This document shows, in pieces, positions 33,533-44,089 of a stretch of DNA of 64,000 bases. A program made the translations under genes and the position numbers. The notes beneath the pieces were generated by a model. The model was not told where the DNA came from. It searched no databases and saw only the letters and a list, made by a program, of their open reading frames with translations. The stretch's first letter is position 1, and the number at the start of each line of letters is the position of its first letter. The stretch is taken from positions 17,092,387-17,156,386 of the forward strand of contig CM034392.1 in NCBI GenBank assembly GCA_019925095.2, given 5' to 3'. This DNA comes from Dendrolimus kikuchii (Eukaryota; Arthropoda; Insecta; Lepidoptera; Lasiocampidae).

Positions 33533-33818
33533 TATTGCCGAAGCATAGCAGACAGGCTGACGGCCCAACTGTGATGGAAAGTGGTTACCTTCGCCTATGG
33601 ACATTAGCAATACCAGACGTGCTGCCAATGTGCTGCCGCTTTGAAGGAGAAACTGGAACCTGGCCTCTCATGCCGGAACACAACTTAAAGTTATTATGGC
33701 GGCATACTCTAGACCAGGGCTGGTAGCCATCCAGACGGGCAGATGCCTGGCTGAGGGTGGTTTTGTTGCCTCTTACGACAGGCCGCCTGTCCGCAGGAAA
33801 TTGTATTCATTCTCTCGC
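33533..33818 (-). mobile_element. SINE-like retroposon, diverged near-full copy
   Basis: This is a reverse-complement family member from AAGCATAGCAGACAGGCTGA to GCAGGAAATTGTATTCATTC, with several small deletions. Its T run is eroded, so it looks older than the copy at 21152. Confidence 0.75.
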
Positions 33819-34000
33819 TGGTTTGCCATACTGACCTTGCTCGAGATAGGCACCAACCCCCTGATCACCTGAAGACTGTGTGAAGAGTGACTATGAAGTC
33901 TCTTTTGTAAATTACATAACAAATATCACAGTTTTTCGCGTATGTAAATTTCAAATACCGCTACTAGTGAGACTTTTCACTACTATATATATAATAATAT

Positions 34001-34149
34001 TAGGATTATTCAGGATTCTTTTATAATGAAACGACACGGTACGAGATCAACGCAGCAGAGAGTTTATTCGACACAGAGTAGGTATTACATTGATATTTGA
34101 CACATTACAACTGTCACTCATTACGGTGACAATGACACATATTACAACA
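34001..34149 (-). repeat. 3' LTR of the copia element
   Basis: On the minus strand the LTR starts TGTTGTAATATGTGTCATTG and carries an AATAAA signal (within CGAATAAACTC). It ends near AATCCTAA. It matches the 5' LTR base for base across the readable length, except at the extreme ends. Confidence 0.93.
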
Positions 34150-34158
34150 CCCACCCTC
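34150..34158 (-). promoter_or_regulatory. Polypurine tract (plus-strand primer) of copia
   Basis: GAGGGTGGG on the minus strand lies directly before the TGTTG start of the 3' LTR, the expected place for the primer of second-strand synthesis. About 290 bp of AT-rich non-coding sequence separates it from the gag-pol stop codon. Confidence 0.85.
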
Positions 34159-34448
34159 AATGTAATACACATATAAATTTCCAAAAAGAAACTATAATAA
34201 ACTTACATTACAAAAACAATCTTAATTTACATCTTATACAAAACTATGTTTAAGCAATCAAAAGAAACACAATACTTGTATTATGAAACCTCTTTATAAA
34301 TATCTTTTTCAAACCAAAAATTAAAATTTACATCACTTTGTTCATTACAAAAAAGACTATACAGCTATCACTTATATACTACATACTTTAATTACTTTAT
34401 TATTAACTAAACTTACACAAATAAAAAAAACTTTATACTTAACTACAA

Positions 34449-37400
34449 TTAACTGATGAGACTACACATTTTACAAAATTTCATTAACATATCTTTTCTT
34501 AACCATTTTGTAAACATATCAGCTATTTGATCTTCAGTTTTTAAATACTGTAAACATATTGTACCATTCTGAACCTTTTCCCTAATAAAGTGATAGCGAA
34601 TGTCAATGTGTTTTAATCGTTTCACTGTATTTGTATTTGCTACTTTAATTGCTGACTGATTGTCACAATATATCAAAACAGGTGTTGTTTTACATATCTG
34701 AAAATCTTTCAATAAATTGATAAGCCAGCATGCCTCGCTGACAGCCATACTGGCAGCTATATATTCAGCTTCTGTTGAAGACAGGCTAACACTACTTTGC
34801 TTTTTAGAGCACCAAGTTATAAGACAATTTGAGAAAAAGAAACAATAGCCTGTGGTAGATTTTCTATCCACTAGATCACCTCCCCAGTTTGCATCACAGT
34901 AACCTTGTAACACATCCTTATCATATGTATAAATTAACTTATAATCAATTGTATGTTTAATATACCTTAAAACTCTCTTAAGAGCACTCAACAAAACATG
35001 AGATGCACAATTTTGGTATCTACTAAGTATAGAAATGGTTGCACAGAGATCAGGCCTAGTGCAGGAGGCGGCATACATTAAACACCCTAGGATTTGTTGA
35101 CATTTATTTTCTATGACCTTATCTATAGGTATATCATTACATTCAAGTAAAGAAACATTAAAGTTCTGATCCATTGGAGTAGACATTGGCTTACAATCTT
35201 CCATATTAAATCTTTTTAAAACATTTAAAAGATAATTTTTCTGACACAATTCAGTTACATTAGTTTTCAAGTTTTGTTTTATATTTATACCAAGAAATTC
35301 TGAGGCAAATTCTAAATCTTTCATACTAAACTCTTTATGTAAAATCAATTTAAGGTCATTGACCATTTTATAACAAGAACCAAATATTAACAAGTCATCT
35401 ACATACAATAAAACATAGATTTGTTTACCATTGTTACATTTAGTATATAAACATGAGTCACTTTCAGATCTTTTGAAACCTGCATTTAAAATTACAGAAT
35501 TGAACTTTTCATTCCAGTATTTAGGCGATTTTTTTAAACCATACAAAGACTTGTTTAATTTTACTATTTGTTTTCCATCAGAATAAGCCCCTTCAGGTAA
35601 TTTAAGATATACATTCTCATTAATTTCCCCATACAGGAATGCACCTGTCACATCCATTTGGTGAATAGGTACCTTTAACTTTGTAGCAACTGAGATAAAT
35701 AACCTGAATGTTGACAATTTTGCTACTGGAGAATAAATTTCAGAAAAATCAATATTTTCTTGTTGTTCAAAACCCCTGGCTACTAGCCTAGCTTTATAGT
35801 GACATTTATTATCAAGATATTTTATTTTAAAAACCCATTTACTACTAATAATTGGATCAGTTACATTTTCAGTACAGATATCCCAAGTATTATTATTAAT
35901 TAATGTTTTTAACTCACAGTTTATGGCCTTTGTCCATTCTTTAGCATTATTGCTTTCCATAGCCTCCTTGTATGTCTTAGGTTCTATATTGTTACATTCC
36001 GCTAAAGCAAGTTGACACTTATAGAATGATGGTGGTTTTCTTGCCCTCTTAAGTCTTTGACAATGTTCTGGAGTTATATTCACTTCACTTTCACTCACTT
36101 CACTGTCTGTACACGGTTCATAAATGCTACCTTCATCTTCTGAAGAAATAGGGTTGTAATTATCTTCCAATATCGACTGCTGACTCATTTTTGTGTGTAT
36201 AATTGGTTCCTCAATATCTATTTTTGGGGCACTTGTATCTTGTTTTATGTTGCTTTCTTTGTCAAGAAATATAATATCTCGTTTGTTTTCAACTGTATTT
36301 TCAATAGGAAACCATATCCTGTATCCTTTTACATTCTCTCCATAGCCCACAAAAATGCCTTTCTTGGCTTTTGAGTCCCACTTTCTTCTCTTTTCTTTTG
36401 GTATGTGTACATATACAGATGTACCAAAAATTTTCAAATTATTAATGTCATATTTCTTTCCTGTCCATATTTCATATGGTGAAACACCATTTTGTTTTGT
36501 TCTTCCAGTTCTATTCAACACATATGCCGCTGTGTTCACGGCTTCAGCCCACAATTTCTTTGGTAAATTGTTTGCATATAACATTGCTCTCGCTGCCTCA
36601 ACTAAGGTTCGATTTTCTCTTTCAGCCTTTCCATTTTGTTCTGGTGTGTATGTTACTGAAGTTTGGTGTACTATACCACGATTTATAAAAATTTCTTGTA
36701 AACTTTTATTCACAAATTCTAAGCCATTATCACTTCTAAAAGTTAATATTTTATTTCCTGTACTATTTTCAATCATATTTATAAATTGTTGTATATACTT
36801 GCATGTTTCTTCTTTGCTTTTTAAAAAGTACACAGTTCTATAACTAGAAAAGTCATCTTTCAGTATCATAAAGTATCTGGATCCCCCAATTGAATTATTT
36901 TCCATGGGTCCACAAAGATCAGCATGGATAACTTCACATATCCTTGTTGTATTTGATTTACTGGTTTTAAAAGGTAAGCGATGTATCTTTCCCTTTAAAC
37001 ATCCATGACAAGAATTATCAGTGTTGCCATTAACATATTCGCTGACTTCAATATTGTTGTTTTGTAGCACAGTTTTCACATACTGTATGTTCTGATGAGC
37101 CATCTTTTGATGCCATTCATCTAATGTAGACTTAACTTGAGTTACATTTGCATATACACTTTTGTAGCGAACATTCATCATATACATGTTCCCAACTCGA
37201 TTTGCAATAGCACGTAGTGCCTTTCCTTTGTAAAACTTGCACTTGTTACCATCTGTCTTCATTATATAACCTGTATCCATTGCACAGTTGACAGAAAATA
37301 AGTTTGTTTTTAATTCTGGCACAAACAAAACATTATTTATAGTTGTATCAATCCAGTCTTTTCCATTGAATACTTCTAATTTTATCTGTCCACATCCCAA

Positions 37401-38462
37401 TACTTTAATGGTGTCTCCATTGCCAATAATTACTGACTGTGTTGTCGGTGAAAATGTTGTATACAAGTTCCTTTCACAACACATATGTGCACTTGCACCA
37501 GTATCGACTAGCCACTTATATTTTTGTAGATATTCATTATTATTCTGTTGTACCATGAATGCATTACTATCTTTGTTTTTCCTGAACCGACATTCATTTT
37601 TAAAATGACCCGACTTGTTACAATAAAAACATCTTTTGTCTGTTTTTATGTTTACAATATTCTGTTTGTTCCTGCATTCCGATGCATAATGTCCTAGTTT
37701 ATTACATTTAAAGCATTTCATGTACTTCTTTTTCTGTGCATTGCTTTTCACAATAAATGCAGATGCTGTTGATGGAGTATCTTGCTTCTCTTTCAATCGT
37801 TCTTCTTCAATCAACAAGCGAGCGACAAGATTATCATATGTTTGCTTGTTTTCTGGAGCTGACTCCCACGCAGATATAAAATGCCTGTAGTCATCGGGCA
37901 GAGACATCAATACTTTTGTGATTACAAATTTTTCTGATATATCCTCTCCCATCTGTTTAAGTTGGTTTCTTAACTCTTGAATCTTAGACAAAAATACCGA
38001 CATTTCAATGTCTTTTACATATTTATATTGAAAAAACTTTTGTTGAACAATATGTATACTTGTTTCAGTCTTCTGCTCATAAACGCTGCTTAATTTGTGC
38101 CACATTTCGGCTGATGTATTGCACGTGATGATGTGAAGCATCACTTCCTCAGTCATTCTTGTAACTATTTGTGTTTGAGCCTTTGCATCCTTCAATTGCC
38201 ATGAAGCTTGTTCTTCCGCCTTGTCTGGCTTTGTAAAAGTGCCATCGACGATACCCATGAGGTTTTGTCCTCGCAATATAACCATTGTTTGAAATTTCCA
38301 AATGTTCCAGTTTCTCGCACCCTCCAATTTTATAATTGTTTGATTTGCATCCATCGTATTGCTTACGATACCTTCCTGCCTTTTATTGTTATCCTTCCTT
38401 GTTCTAATTCGATTTGTACGAACACTCCGAACAAGTATTGCTTGAGAAAAATATGGCCGCAC
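34449..38462 (-). CDS. Copia gag-pol polyprotein (complete)
   Basis: The 1337-codon frame encodes all copia proteins. Gag is residues 37-240 (UBN2-like, with WNIWKFQTMVILRG near 52). Two zinc knuckles of CX2CX4HX4C type sit at 250-263 and 278-291. The aspartic protease motif DTGAS is at 320. The integrase zinc motif uses H451, H456, C485 and C488, and the integrase catalytic triad is D515, D578 and E614 (35 residues between the last two), followed by a YEIWTGKKY region near 663. The reverse transcriptase starts near 870 (WVFKIK, KARLVARGF), with D937 and the catalytic YVDD at 1020-1023. RNase H has D1190, E1231 and D1267 and the copia-typical DIRYHFIRE. All catalytic residues are present. The likely true start is M37 (38354, MDANQTIIKLEG); the upstream 36 residues look like leader. 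Processing would yield virus-like particles and a DNA copy that is inserted by the integrase. Confidence 0.97.
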   Translation of the reverse strand: MRPYFSQAILVRSVRTNRIRTRKDNNKRQEGIVSNTMDANQTIIKLEGARNWNIWKFQTMVILRGQNLMGIVDGTFTKPDKAEEQASWQLKDAKAQTQIVTRMTEEVMLHIITCNTSAEMWHKLSSVYEQKTETSIHIVQQKFFQYKYVKDIEMSVFLSKIQELRNQLKQMGEDISEKFVITKVLMSLPDDYRHFISAWESAPENKQTYDNLVARLLIEEERLKEKQDTPSTASAFIVKSNAQKKKYMKCFKCNKLGHYASECRNKQNIVNIKTDKRCFYCNKSGHFKNECRFRKNKDSNAFMVQQNNNEYLQKYKWLVDTGASAHMCCERNLYTTFSPTTQSVIIGNGDTIKVLGCGQIKLEVFNGKDWIDTTINNVLFVPELKTNLFSVNCAMDTGYIMKTDGNKCKFYKGKALRAIANRVGNMYMMNVRYKSVYANVTQVKSTLDEWHQKMAHQNIQYVKTVLQNNNIEVSEYVNGNTDNSCHGCLKGKIHRLPFKTSKSNTTRICEVIHADLCGPMENNSIGGSRYFMILKDDFSSYRTVYFLKSKEETCKYIQQFINMIENSTGNKILTFRSDNGLEFVNKSLQEIFINRGIVHQTSVTYTPEQNGKAERENRTLVEAARAMLYANNLPKKLWAEAVNTAAYVLNRTGRTKQNGVSPYEIWTGKKYDINNLKIFGTSVYVHIPKEKRRKWDSKAKKGIFVGYGENVKGYRIWFPIENTVENKRDIIFLDKESNIKQDTSAPKIDIEEPIIHTKMSQQSILEDNYNPISSEDEGSIYEPCTDSEVSESEVNITPEHCQRLKRARKPPSFYKCQLALAECNNIEPKTYKEAMESNNAKEWTKAINCELKTLINNNTWDICTENVTDPIISSKWVFKIKYLDNKCHYKARLVARGFEQQENIDFSEIYSPVAKLSTFRLFISVATKLKVPIHQMDVTGAFLYGEINENVYLKLPEGAYSDGKQIVKLNKSLYGLKKSPKYWNEKFNSVILNAGFKRSESDSCLYTKCNNGKQIYVLLYVDDLLIFGSCYKMVNDLKLILHKEFSMKDLEFASEFLGINIKQNLKTNVTELCQKNYLLNVLKRFNMEDCKPMSTPMDQNFNVSLLECNDIPIDKVIENKCQQILGCLMYAASCTRPDLCATISILSRYQNCASHVLLSALKRVLRYIKHTIDYKLIYTYDKDVLQGYCDANWGGDLVDRKSTTGYCFFFSNCLITWCSKKQSSVSLSSTEAEYIAASMAVSEACWLINLLKDFQICKTTPVLIYCDNQSAIKVANTNTVKRLKHIDIRYHFIREKVQNGTICLQYLKTEDQIADMFTKWLRKDMLMKFCKMCSLIS

Positions 38463-38574
38463 ACTGTCGCGCCGTATTTTAACTTTTATTTTCGAAAAAA
38501 AGACTTATTTTACGAAACTAAATATCTGGCAGTATTCTCTGAACAATCCTTTATCCTGTAACAAAGTTGTGTGC

Positions 38575-38588
38575 CTGGGCTCATAACC
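38575..38588 (-). promoter_or_regulatory. Primer binding site, initiator tRNA-Met anticodon-arm type
   Basis: On the minus strand GGTTATGAGCCCAG lies a few bases after the 5' LTR. Drosophila copia is known to prime from an internally cut half of initiator tRNA-Met, with a site of the form GGTTATGGGCCCAG. The word here differs at one position. This position and similarity support the same half-tRNA priming. Confidence 0.75.
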
Positions 38589-38593
38589 TGTTT

Positions 38594-38742
38594 TAGGATT
38601 ATTCAGGATTCTTTTATAATGAAACGACACGGTACGAGATCAACGCAGCAGAGAGTTTATTCGACACAGAGTAGGTATTACATTGATATTTGACACATTA
38701 CAACTGTCACTCATTACGGTGACAATGACACATATTACAACT
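38594..38742 (-). repeat. 5' LTR of the copia element
   Basis: It matches the 3' LTR (34001-34149) over its whole length, offset 4593 bp. Its first base on the minus strand is A in place of the T expected for a TGTTG start. The transcription start and poly(A) signal should lie inside this repeat. Confidence 0.93.
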
Positions 38743-38890
38743 TATAACAGTGAGAGTTATAACAGATACATCGTTGGATCAACGGCGAGTGTCACAAAAT
38801 TATTTTTGCCCAACGCTACAGTGGCGTATAAATTCATACGAAAAATCGAATTGAATACTTTTCTGACACAAGTGCCGACACAAGTACCTA

Positions 38891-39055
38891 CACCGTTTTA
38901 AGCTCAAAGACAGTCCAGCATGCACCTGTGACGACGACGTACCAGAAACAGTTCAACATCTGCTGGACTGTCCAAGGTTTGGACGAGTCAGACGTCACCT
39001 GGCATTGAAAACTGATATATTAATCGAGACAATATCGGCAATGCTTGCCGGATAG
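38891..39055 (+). mobile_element. LINE (Jockey/R1-like) C-terminal zinc-cluster fragment
   Basis: A plus-strand frame reads DSPACTCDDDVPETVQHLL then DCPRFGRVRRHLALKTD and ends at TAG (39053-39055). The pattern CxC...HLLxDCPRF is the Cys/His cluster near the C-terminus of Jockey/R1-type reverse transcriptases. Upstream RT sequence is missing. The following 39060-39300 is more GC-rich than the flanks and may belong to the same element, but I recognise no motif there. Confidence 0.65.
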
Positions 39056-39059
39056 GTAT

Positions 39060-39543
39060 TCCAGACTGTGTCTGGAAGAATTTTGTCTTAACGTTTCAGG
39101 AGACCCCGTAGTGAGGAATAACACAAGGTAAATGCTAAGTATCGTATCGTTATATATAAAGGTCTTTCGCGAGGGCTATCGCGTGGATCAGTAAGGCTTT
39201 ATAAAATAAGTGAATCTAAAAATACACGTTATGAAGTCGACATAGTGCGCAGAAGGTTCGCCGATAGCCTCATGATGTCAAGCGTCGCAGTAGGGTTGAC
39301 AAAAAAGGTTACGTAAATAGTTGCAATAGATTTATTGTTTTAATTTATTATTGTATATACTTTACATAAAACTAATAAAAAATAGTCTCGGTCGAATTTG
39401 CCTACCAGTTTCTTCCTATGGGTACCAAAAAGGCGACTAAGGGAAAAATAGTGAATTAAAAACGCTGTTATTATTGCATAGACTTTATATTATTATGTGT
39501 TAATATATAATTAATGAACGAAACTAAGCCGTAAAATAATAGT
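39060..39543. other. Unassigned interval between two transposon remnants
   Basis: The stretch 39130-39300 is of mixed composition, with a frame reading SRGLSRGSVRLYKISE that I do not recognise. Around 39400-39440 the words CCTACCAGTTTCTTCCTATG and GGCGACTAAGGG are typical of a dispersed repeat. Confidence 0.3.
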
Positions 39544-39850
39544 TTAATCATTAAAGTCCATTAAATCAGACATTACCGTATCACTTTCAGTGTCTGTTTC
39601 TAGTTCAGTACAGAAATAATAAGCTTTCTTTCGTATATTTCTTCCAACCAGTTCCCTTCCCAATATTTTTCACGCAAGCGATCCACGTGGTTTACTCCCT
39701 TCTTCCAGTCGCTTGGCGTGATACTTTTTATAGCATTTTGGGATAAGTTTACGTACGCTTGAACACAACGCGTAAACGCCAATGAATGCATGGCGATTTC
39801 GATCTTTTATGGGGAATCGAGGTGAATGAGGTCCACGCCACTGGTACTCA
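39544..39850 (-). pseudogene. Tc1/IS630-like transposase C-terminal fragment
   Basis: On the minus strand the frame reads AFTRCVQAYVNLSQNAIKSI then TPSDWKKGVNHVDRLREKYW and, after a stop or frame change near 39600, ELETDTESDTVMSDLMDFND before TAA (39544-39546). The helix ITP..WK..V.HV followed by an acidic Ser/Asp tail is the usual end of DDE_3-type (Tc1/IS630) transposases in insects. It parallels the tail at 6319. The catalytic part is missing. Confidence 0.65.
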
Positions 39851-40075
39851 GTCATAAGTTTAAGGCCAAAATAGCATTCAAAGTTTTGTTGTCAAAAACA
39901 ATATTTTATTAATTTACTACAGCCGTCATTATTTTAATATATGTTGTAAGTTGACGTCATAGTTCTAACAAACCAATTAGCTTGTTAATTATTACATAAA
40001 AAGTATTTCAAATTAGTACATCTATCATATTTTAAAAGTAATGTAATTGCATTAAATTACATGTAAATCTGAAGT

Positions 40076-40345
40076 CGTAGTAGCGTAATGGCTAGTGCAC
40101 GCGTCCGAAACTCCAAAGGGCGCGGGTTCGAATTCTGGTGGGATCGCATATTGATACAATTACCACATGCTTACAACGGTGAAGGAATACATCGTGATGC
40201 GACCTGAACATCGAGATAACCGATGTGTCGAACTTGCCAAGCCGCCTTGTACAAACGTGGCGGGTATACTGTCCGTTCCCCTCCTTATATAGGTAGTGGG
40301 AGGCCCGAGCGCAACAGTGGGACGTTTATGAGCTGTTATTATACA
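40076..40345 (+). mobile_element. tRNA-derived SINE
   Basis: The head (AGTAGCGTAATGGCTAGTGC ... GGGTTCGAATTCTGGTGG) has polymerase III A- and B-box-like sequences with tRNA spacing. It is not a tRNA gene: the arms do not pair well and a long non-tRNA body follows. The body (AAGGAATACATCGTGATGCG, ACCTGAACATCGAGATAACC, GTGTCGAACTTGCCAAGCC) and the ending GCAACAGTGGGACGTTTATG are typical of a widespread lepidopteran SINE. Confidence 0.85.
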
Positions 40346-40349
40346 CGTA

Positions 40350-41305
40350 AATCTTTTTATAATTCGTTGTAAAATTTCTCGATGTGAAATAAAAAGGCAA
40401 AAAATATATATATTTACTGTAAAAAAAATGGAATAGAAAAGATAAGGGATAGGATCCGGATGTCCCTTTTATCGCTTCAAAACATGGAATTGCCCTTTTC
40501 GGGTAATCAGTCCTGGTTCGGTCGACTGATAAGTAACTCGGGTCAAGTGCTATCACTGAACGCTTGTAACCTTAACCTCATGATTTAGGAAATCGATGAC
40601 CTTAAACGCATACGGCATCATCGATCAATTTCGACTATAAAAAGTGAATTAAATTAATTTTGTTCATTAGAAATATACTTGTTGCTCCTTTGATTATGGA
40701 CATATTCCATAAAACATGTTCACAAATAAATATGATTTTCTAGCGTATTTTTCTCAATGAATACGAATCTGAAGTGGGAATTGGGGGTCAAGGAGAAATA
40801 ATATGAAAAACCCAAAAAAAAATCGCGGTCTTTTTTCGGTCGGGCGATCGTCTTTAAAGTATATTTATATTTTAATGTTTCAAAATACTGCCTTTTAGAT
40901 GTATGAATTTTCCAATACTTTCGTAAATATCTATGATATTATATATCTTAGTGTGACTTGAAATACGACCGTTTCATAGAATGTTCTTCCGATATTGCGT
41001 TGAATTTTTACGATCGCGTTACAGGATATCACATATTTTACCTTCACTTGGTACATTTTTGTTCGATATAGACTTTATAATACATTAACAAAAGTATTAT
41101 ACTTTTAGAGATATTAATTTATAAATTAACACATTTTCTCCGTTGTCTTAAGTTATGATTTTGTTTGTGTCAATGTTTTGATAATGAAAAATATTATAAG
41201 AACTCTAAAAATATTTAATCAAGTTTTGATTGCATATCTATCTATATATAGTTAATTTCTTTTAAATAACTTCCTGCACTTTAATATGTTTATCGATTCA
41301 TGTTC
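40350..41305. other. AT-rich interval, nothing recognised
   Basis: I see no exon or named repeat. The frame 40326-40556 on the minus strand has no recognisable content. Confidence 0.3.
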
Positions 41306-41308
41306 TAC

Positions 41309-41610
41309 ATTTTTTTTTATTGCTTGAGTTTAGCAGACAGTCAGACGGCCCACCTGATGGAAAGCGTTTACCATCGCCTATAGGCATTTATAACACAAAA
41401 GGCGTTACAAATGCGCTGTTGCTTTCTTAAGGGAGACTGGAACCTGGCCACTAATGCCAGAACACAACTCAAGGCTGTTATGGCGGTATACTCTAGACCA
41501 GAGGTGGTAGCCATCCAATCATCCCTATCACCTGACTGTGGGTTATTTAGTCGCCTCTTACGACAGGCCGCCCGGCCACAGGAAATTATATTATTTCTCC
41601 GTTCCTGCAC
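41309..41610 (-). mobile_element. SINE-like retroposon, near-full copy
   Basis: This is a reverse-complement copy beginning with nine T residues and TTGAGTTTAGCAGACAGTCA, ending GTTCCTGCAC, which is the family start. A small internal deletion removes part of the CCAGGTGGTAGGG region. Confidence 0.82.
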
Positions 41611-42080
41611 GAATAGAACATTATATATTATAACCGTTGACATATACATAGTTTATTTATATAGATAAGACAGAGTCAAAGCGCTTAGTGACATTATCAT
41701 AGGGGTTCCTGAATTCAACTTATTTTATTTTAAAAAGACAGTCTAATACATATTAGTTATAATAAAGAGTATAATCACGGCTTCGTTTGCACAAATTGTA
41801 TCCAATACAATGATGTATTAGTATATTTACTAGTATGATAAAACAAATATTTCAGACTAGTAAAACAGCTGATCACATGAGTGTCAGTTTTAGCATTAAC
41901 TGCGCTGGCCTGCGCACCCACGTTGATATCCAATTCACCAAATAAAAGTTAAAAAAAAAATCGGAGGCAAAATACATATTGCATAACGTCGGCGTCAGTA
42001 TGACATATATTCAATGTACTCTTTGAGTATAACTACATTTTTTGATGAAATTATTTTACTCGTCAAAATTGTCACATATA

Positions 42081-42326
42081 GGCTACGTTCCATTAGAGAC
42101 TCACAACGACCACGTTCACGACCGCGATTTTTCCCGTTCCACTTGCTCACTGGCGTTACAATCGTAAATACAAGTGGAACGGTTATTCGACCCCACCTAT
42201 TGACATGGGTCGTTGTGTGAATGAAAATGATGACGTCATTAGTGACGTTTTCGCCACGACCGCGGTCGCCTTGTGGAACGGCTAACGGAGCATTTCGGGC
42301 GTTGAGGGCTACTATTGGAACGCGCT
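42081..42326. mobile_element. MITE-like element with CGTTCCA termini
   Basis: The left end GGCTACGTTCCATTAGAGAC and the right end CTACTATTGGAACGCGCT are imperfect inverted repeats. The interior is unusually CG-rich (ACGACCACGTTCACGACCGC ... CGCCACGACCGCGGTCGCC) and itself partly self-complementary. It has no coding capacity. A TA on both sides may be the target duplication, but the ends are not sharply defined. Confidence 0.6.
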
Positions 42327-42329
42327 GTA

Positions 42330-43958
42330 CGTAATACTTGTCATACGTCAAACTAGGACGAAAAAATAATTTCACCAAAAAATGTAATTACAAGGTCTTG
42401 CACAAAATCGGACGAATAAGTATACCGTTTTCTAATAAAAAAATATTTTTAAAGTATTTTCTATCGGCAAACTCAATTATTAAGGCCTCGAAATTTATAT
42501 TTTCTACAGTTACATATCATTTTCGATTATCGAAATTGCTAAGTTTGTCAATCTCGATTGAAATTTTATCAATTGTTACTAGGTTTTAGCACTTTCAGAT
42601 GCCCTTTGGCATCTACTGCGTGACATAATTTCATTGTAACATGATTCCTTTAAAAGTTAAAATTAATTGAGATAAGCAGGTCAAAAGTGAACTTCTGAAT
42701 GAAAAGTCTTGTTATATACCGTCTACAGTCAACTGTTCATGTCGAACGCAATTACGACTTATCAAAAATAATAAGGAGTATCACGGTGGCTCAATGAATA
42801 CTAATCACAGTCACGAGATGTTTATACTGTAAAGGTCATACAAAGAACGACCAGCATCTACTAGTATCAGTATAAATTTGCAGAGGAAAGTTTTAATTGA
42901 ATTCGAGTTAGTAGTCTGTATTTGACATACGTTATGCAAACTACCGCCGGGAAGTTCGTAATTAATTAAACAAACTATGGCATTTAATTTTAAAACTCAA
43001 TGTCATGGTGGGTCAATAACTATATAAAACCACCTGGAGAGAAGTTAGCTCCATGAGGTTTCGTTGGTCCAATAGTGTGTAGGTACGTTTGTATTACACC
43101 TGAACAATGTGTAGTGCAAAAGAAATGCTATGTGAATCCAAATAGTGACCGGGCGAAAGCATAATATTCTCTCTCTTTTCTTTCACCATATTCCAATTAC
43201 TTGGGGTCGGCACAATATGTCTTTATTAATTGAAAGTAATTATGAATAGTTATTTAAAAATTGAATCATACAAATTACTTATGGAAAGTCATGAGTCTAC
43301 CACTGCTTCTAAAGCAATTTTGATTCTTGTTATAGAAGAAGAAACGGCGCAAAAAAACTCCCCAGCGTGTTTGTCTTACTTTATGTTTTGTATAGTATAT
43401 TATGTATACTTATACTTAAACATACGTGGTCTATACTTATACCTAAACATACGTGGTTTTTTTTTAAATATATACCTATATATTTTGAACTAATACAAGG
43501 TTTAATAACAGTAGTCTGTTTGTATAATTTCTGAAAGAGCTTGGTAACGATAGCATTATTCCCGCTCAGTGTAGTCGTCAAGAAAATCTTTCGTCGTATA
43601 ATAAACCTCGCACAACATTACTTTACTAATTTCTTAAAGTTGTTTAACTTCAACGTTTGTTGAGAATTCTATAAGTAACAGTTTGTGAAGTTGTGAAGTC
43701 TTATAACTGCGATTGTGAACCTTATAATATGTGTTCTGCCACGATTATTATGTACAAACTTCAAAAACGCACACGCTGTACCCGTGTATCATTCAAATGA
43801 CATGCTGTCGATGGCTGGTTGTGGGATTTATAGCGACCTCATTTGCATATATTACAATTAGCATGGGCTAAAAGTAAGAGAAAACTGCGTGTAGAACGGC
43901 ATATAAGAGAATTACCGACGTGCACTCAGACTTGCTAATTCGCCTTGAACAATAGGTA
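42330..43958. other. AT-rich interval with minor repeat words
   Basis: Near 43180-43220 the words CATATTCCAATTACTTGGGG and TCGGCACAATATG are typical of a dispersed TE tail. Near 43400-43455 a phrase (ACTTATAC.TAAACATACGTGG) occurs twice in tandem. No gene is seen. Confidence 0.3.
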
Positions 43959-44080
43959 GATGGTAGGGTATTGGTAGGGTATGCCCATCTGGATGACTGT
44001 CAGCCCTGGTCCAGAGAATGCCGCCATAACAACCTTGAGTTGTGTTCCGGCATTACTGGCCAAGTTCCAGTCTACCTTAA
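43959..44080 (+). mobile_element. SINE-like retroposon, middle fragment
   Basis: It matches the family from GGTAGGGTAT through TTGAGTTGTGTTCCGGCATT to TTCCAGTCTACCTTAA, lacking both the 5' head and the 3' half with poly(A). A tiny piece of the family 3' half may lie at 44638-44690 (GGTGTTGCAAACG, TTAACCATTTTCCCTCA). Confidence 0.7.
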
Positions 44081-44089
44081 TGTAAAAAA

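Larger units (their letters stand above)
34001..38742 (-). mobile_element. Copia-type LTR retrotransposon, apparently intact
   Basis: The 4.74-kb element on the minus strand has the order LTR (38742-38594), primer site (38588-38575), one long gag-pol frame (38462-34449), polypurine tract (34158-34150), LTR (34149-34001). The two LTRs read identically over about 148 bp by eye, and the frame is unbroken over 1337 codons. Both point to a recent insertion that may still be active. The order integrase before reverse transcriptase defines the copia (Ty1/Pseudoviridae-type) superfamily. No clear 5-bp target duplication is visible: the outer left edge is AATAT and the outer right edge is TTATA, so the outermost bases may have changed. 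Confidence 0.96.

Noticed and set aside
36355..36843. Plus-strand frame of 162 codons
   Set aside because: It lies antisense within the copia gag-pol frame and has no recognisable content.
40080..40150. tRNA gene
   Set aside because: A- and B-box-like words are present, but the stems pair poorly and the sequence continues into a known SINE-type body.
42014..42378. Frames on both strands across a CG-rich block
   Set aside because: They fall on a MITE-like element with inverted ends and have no recognisable domain.
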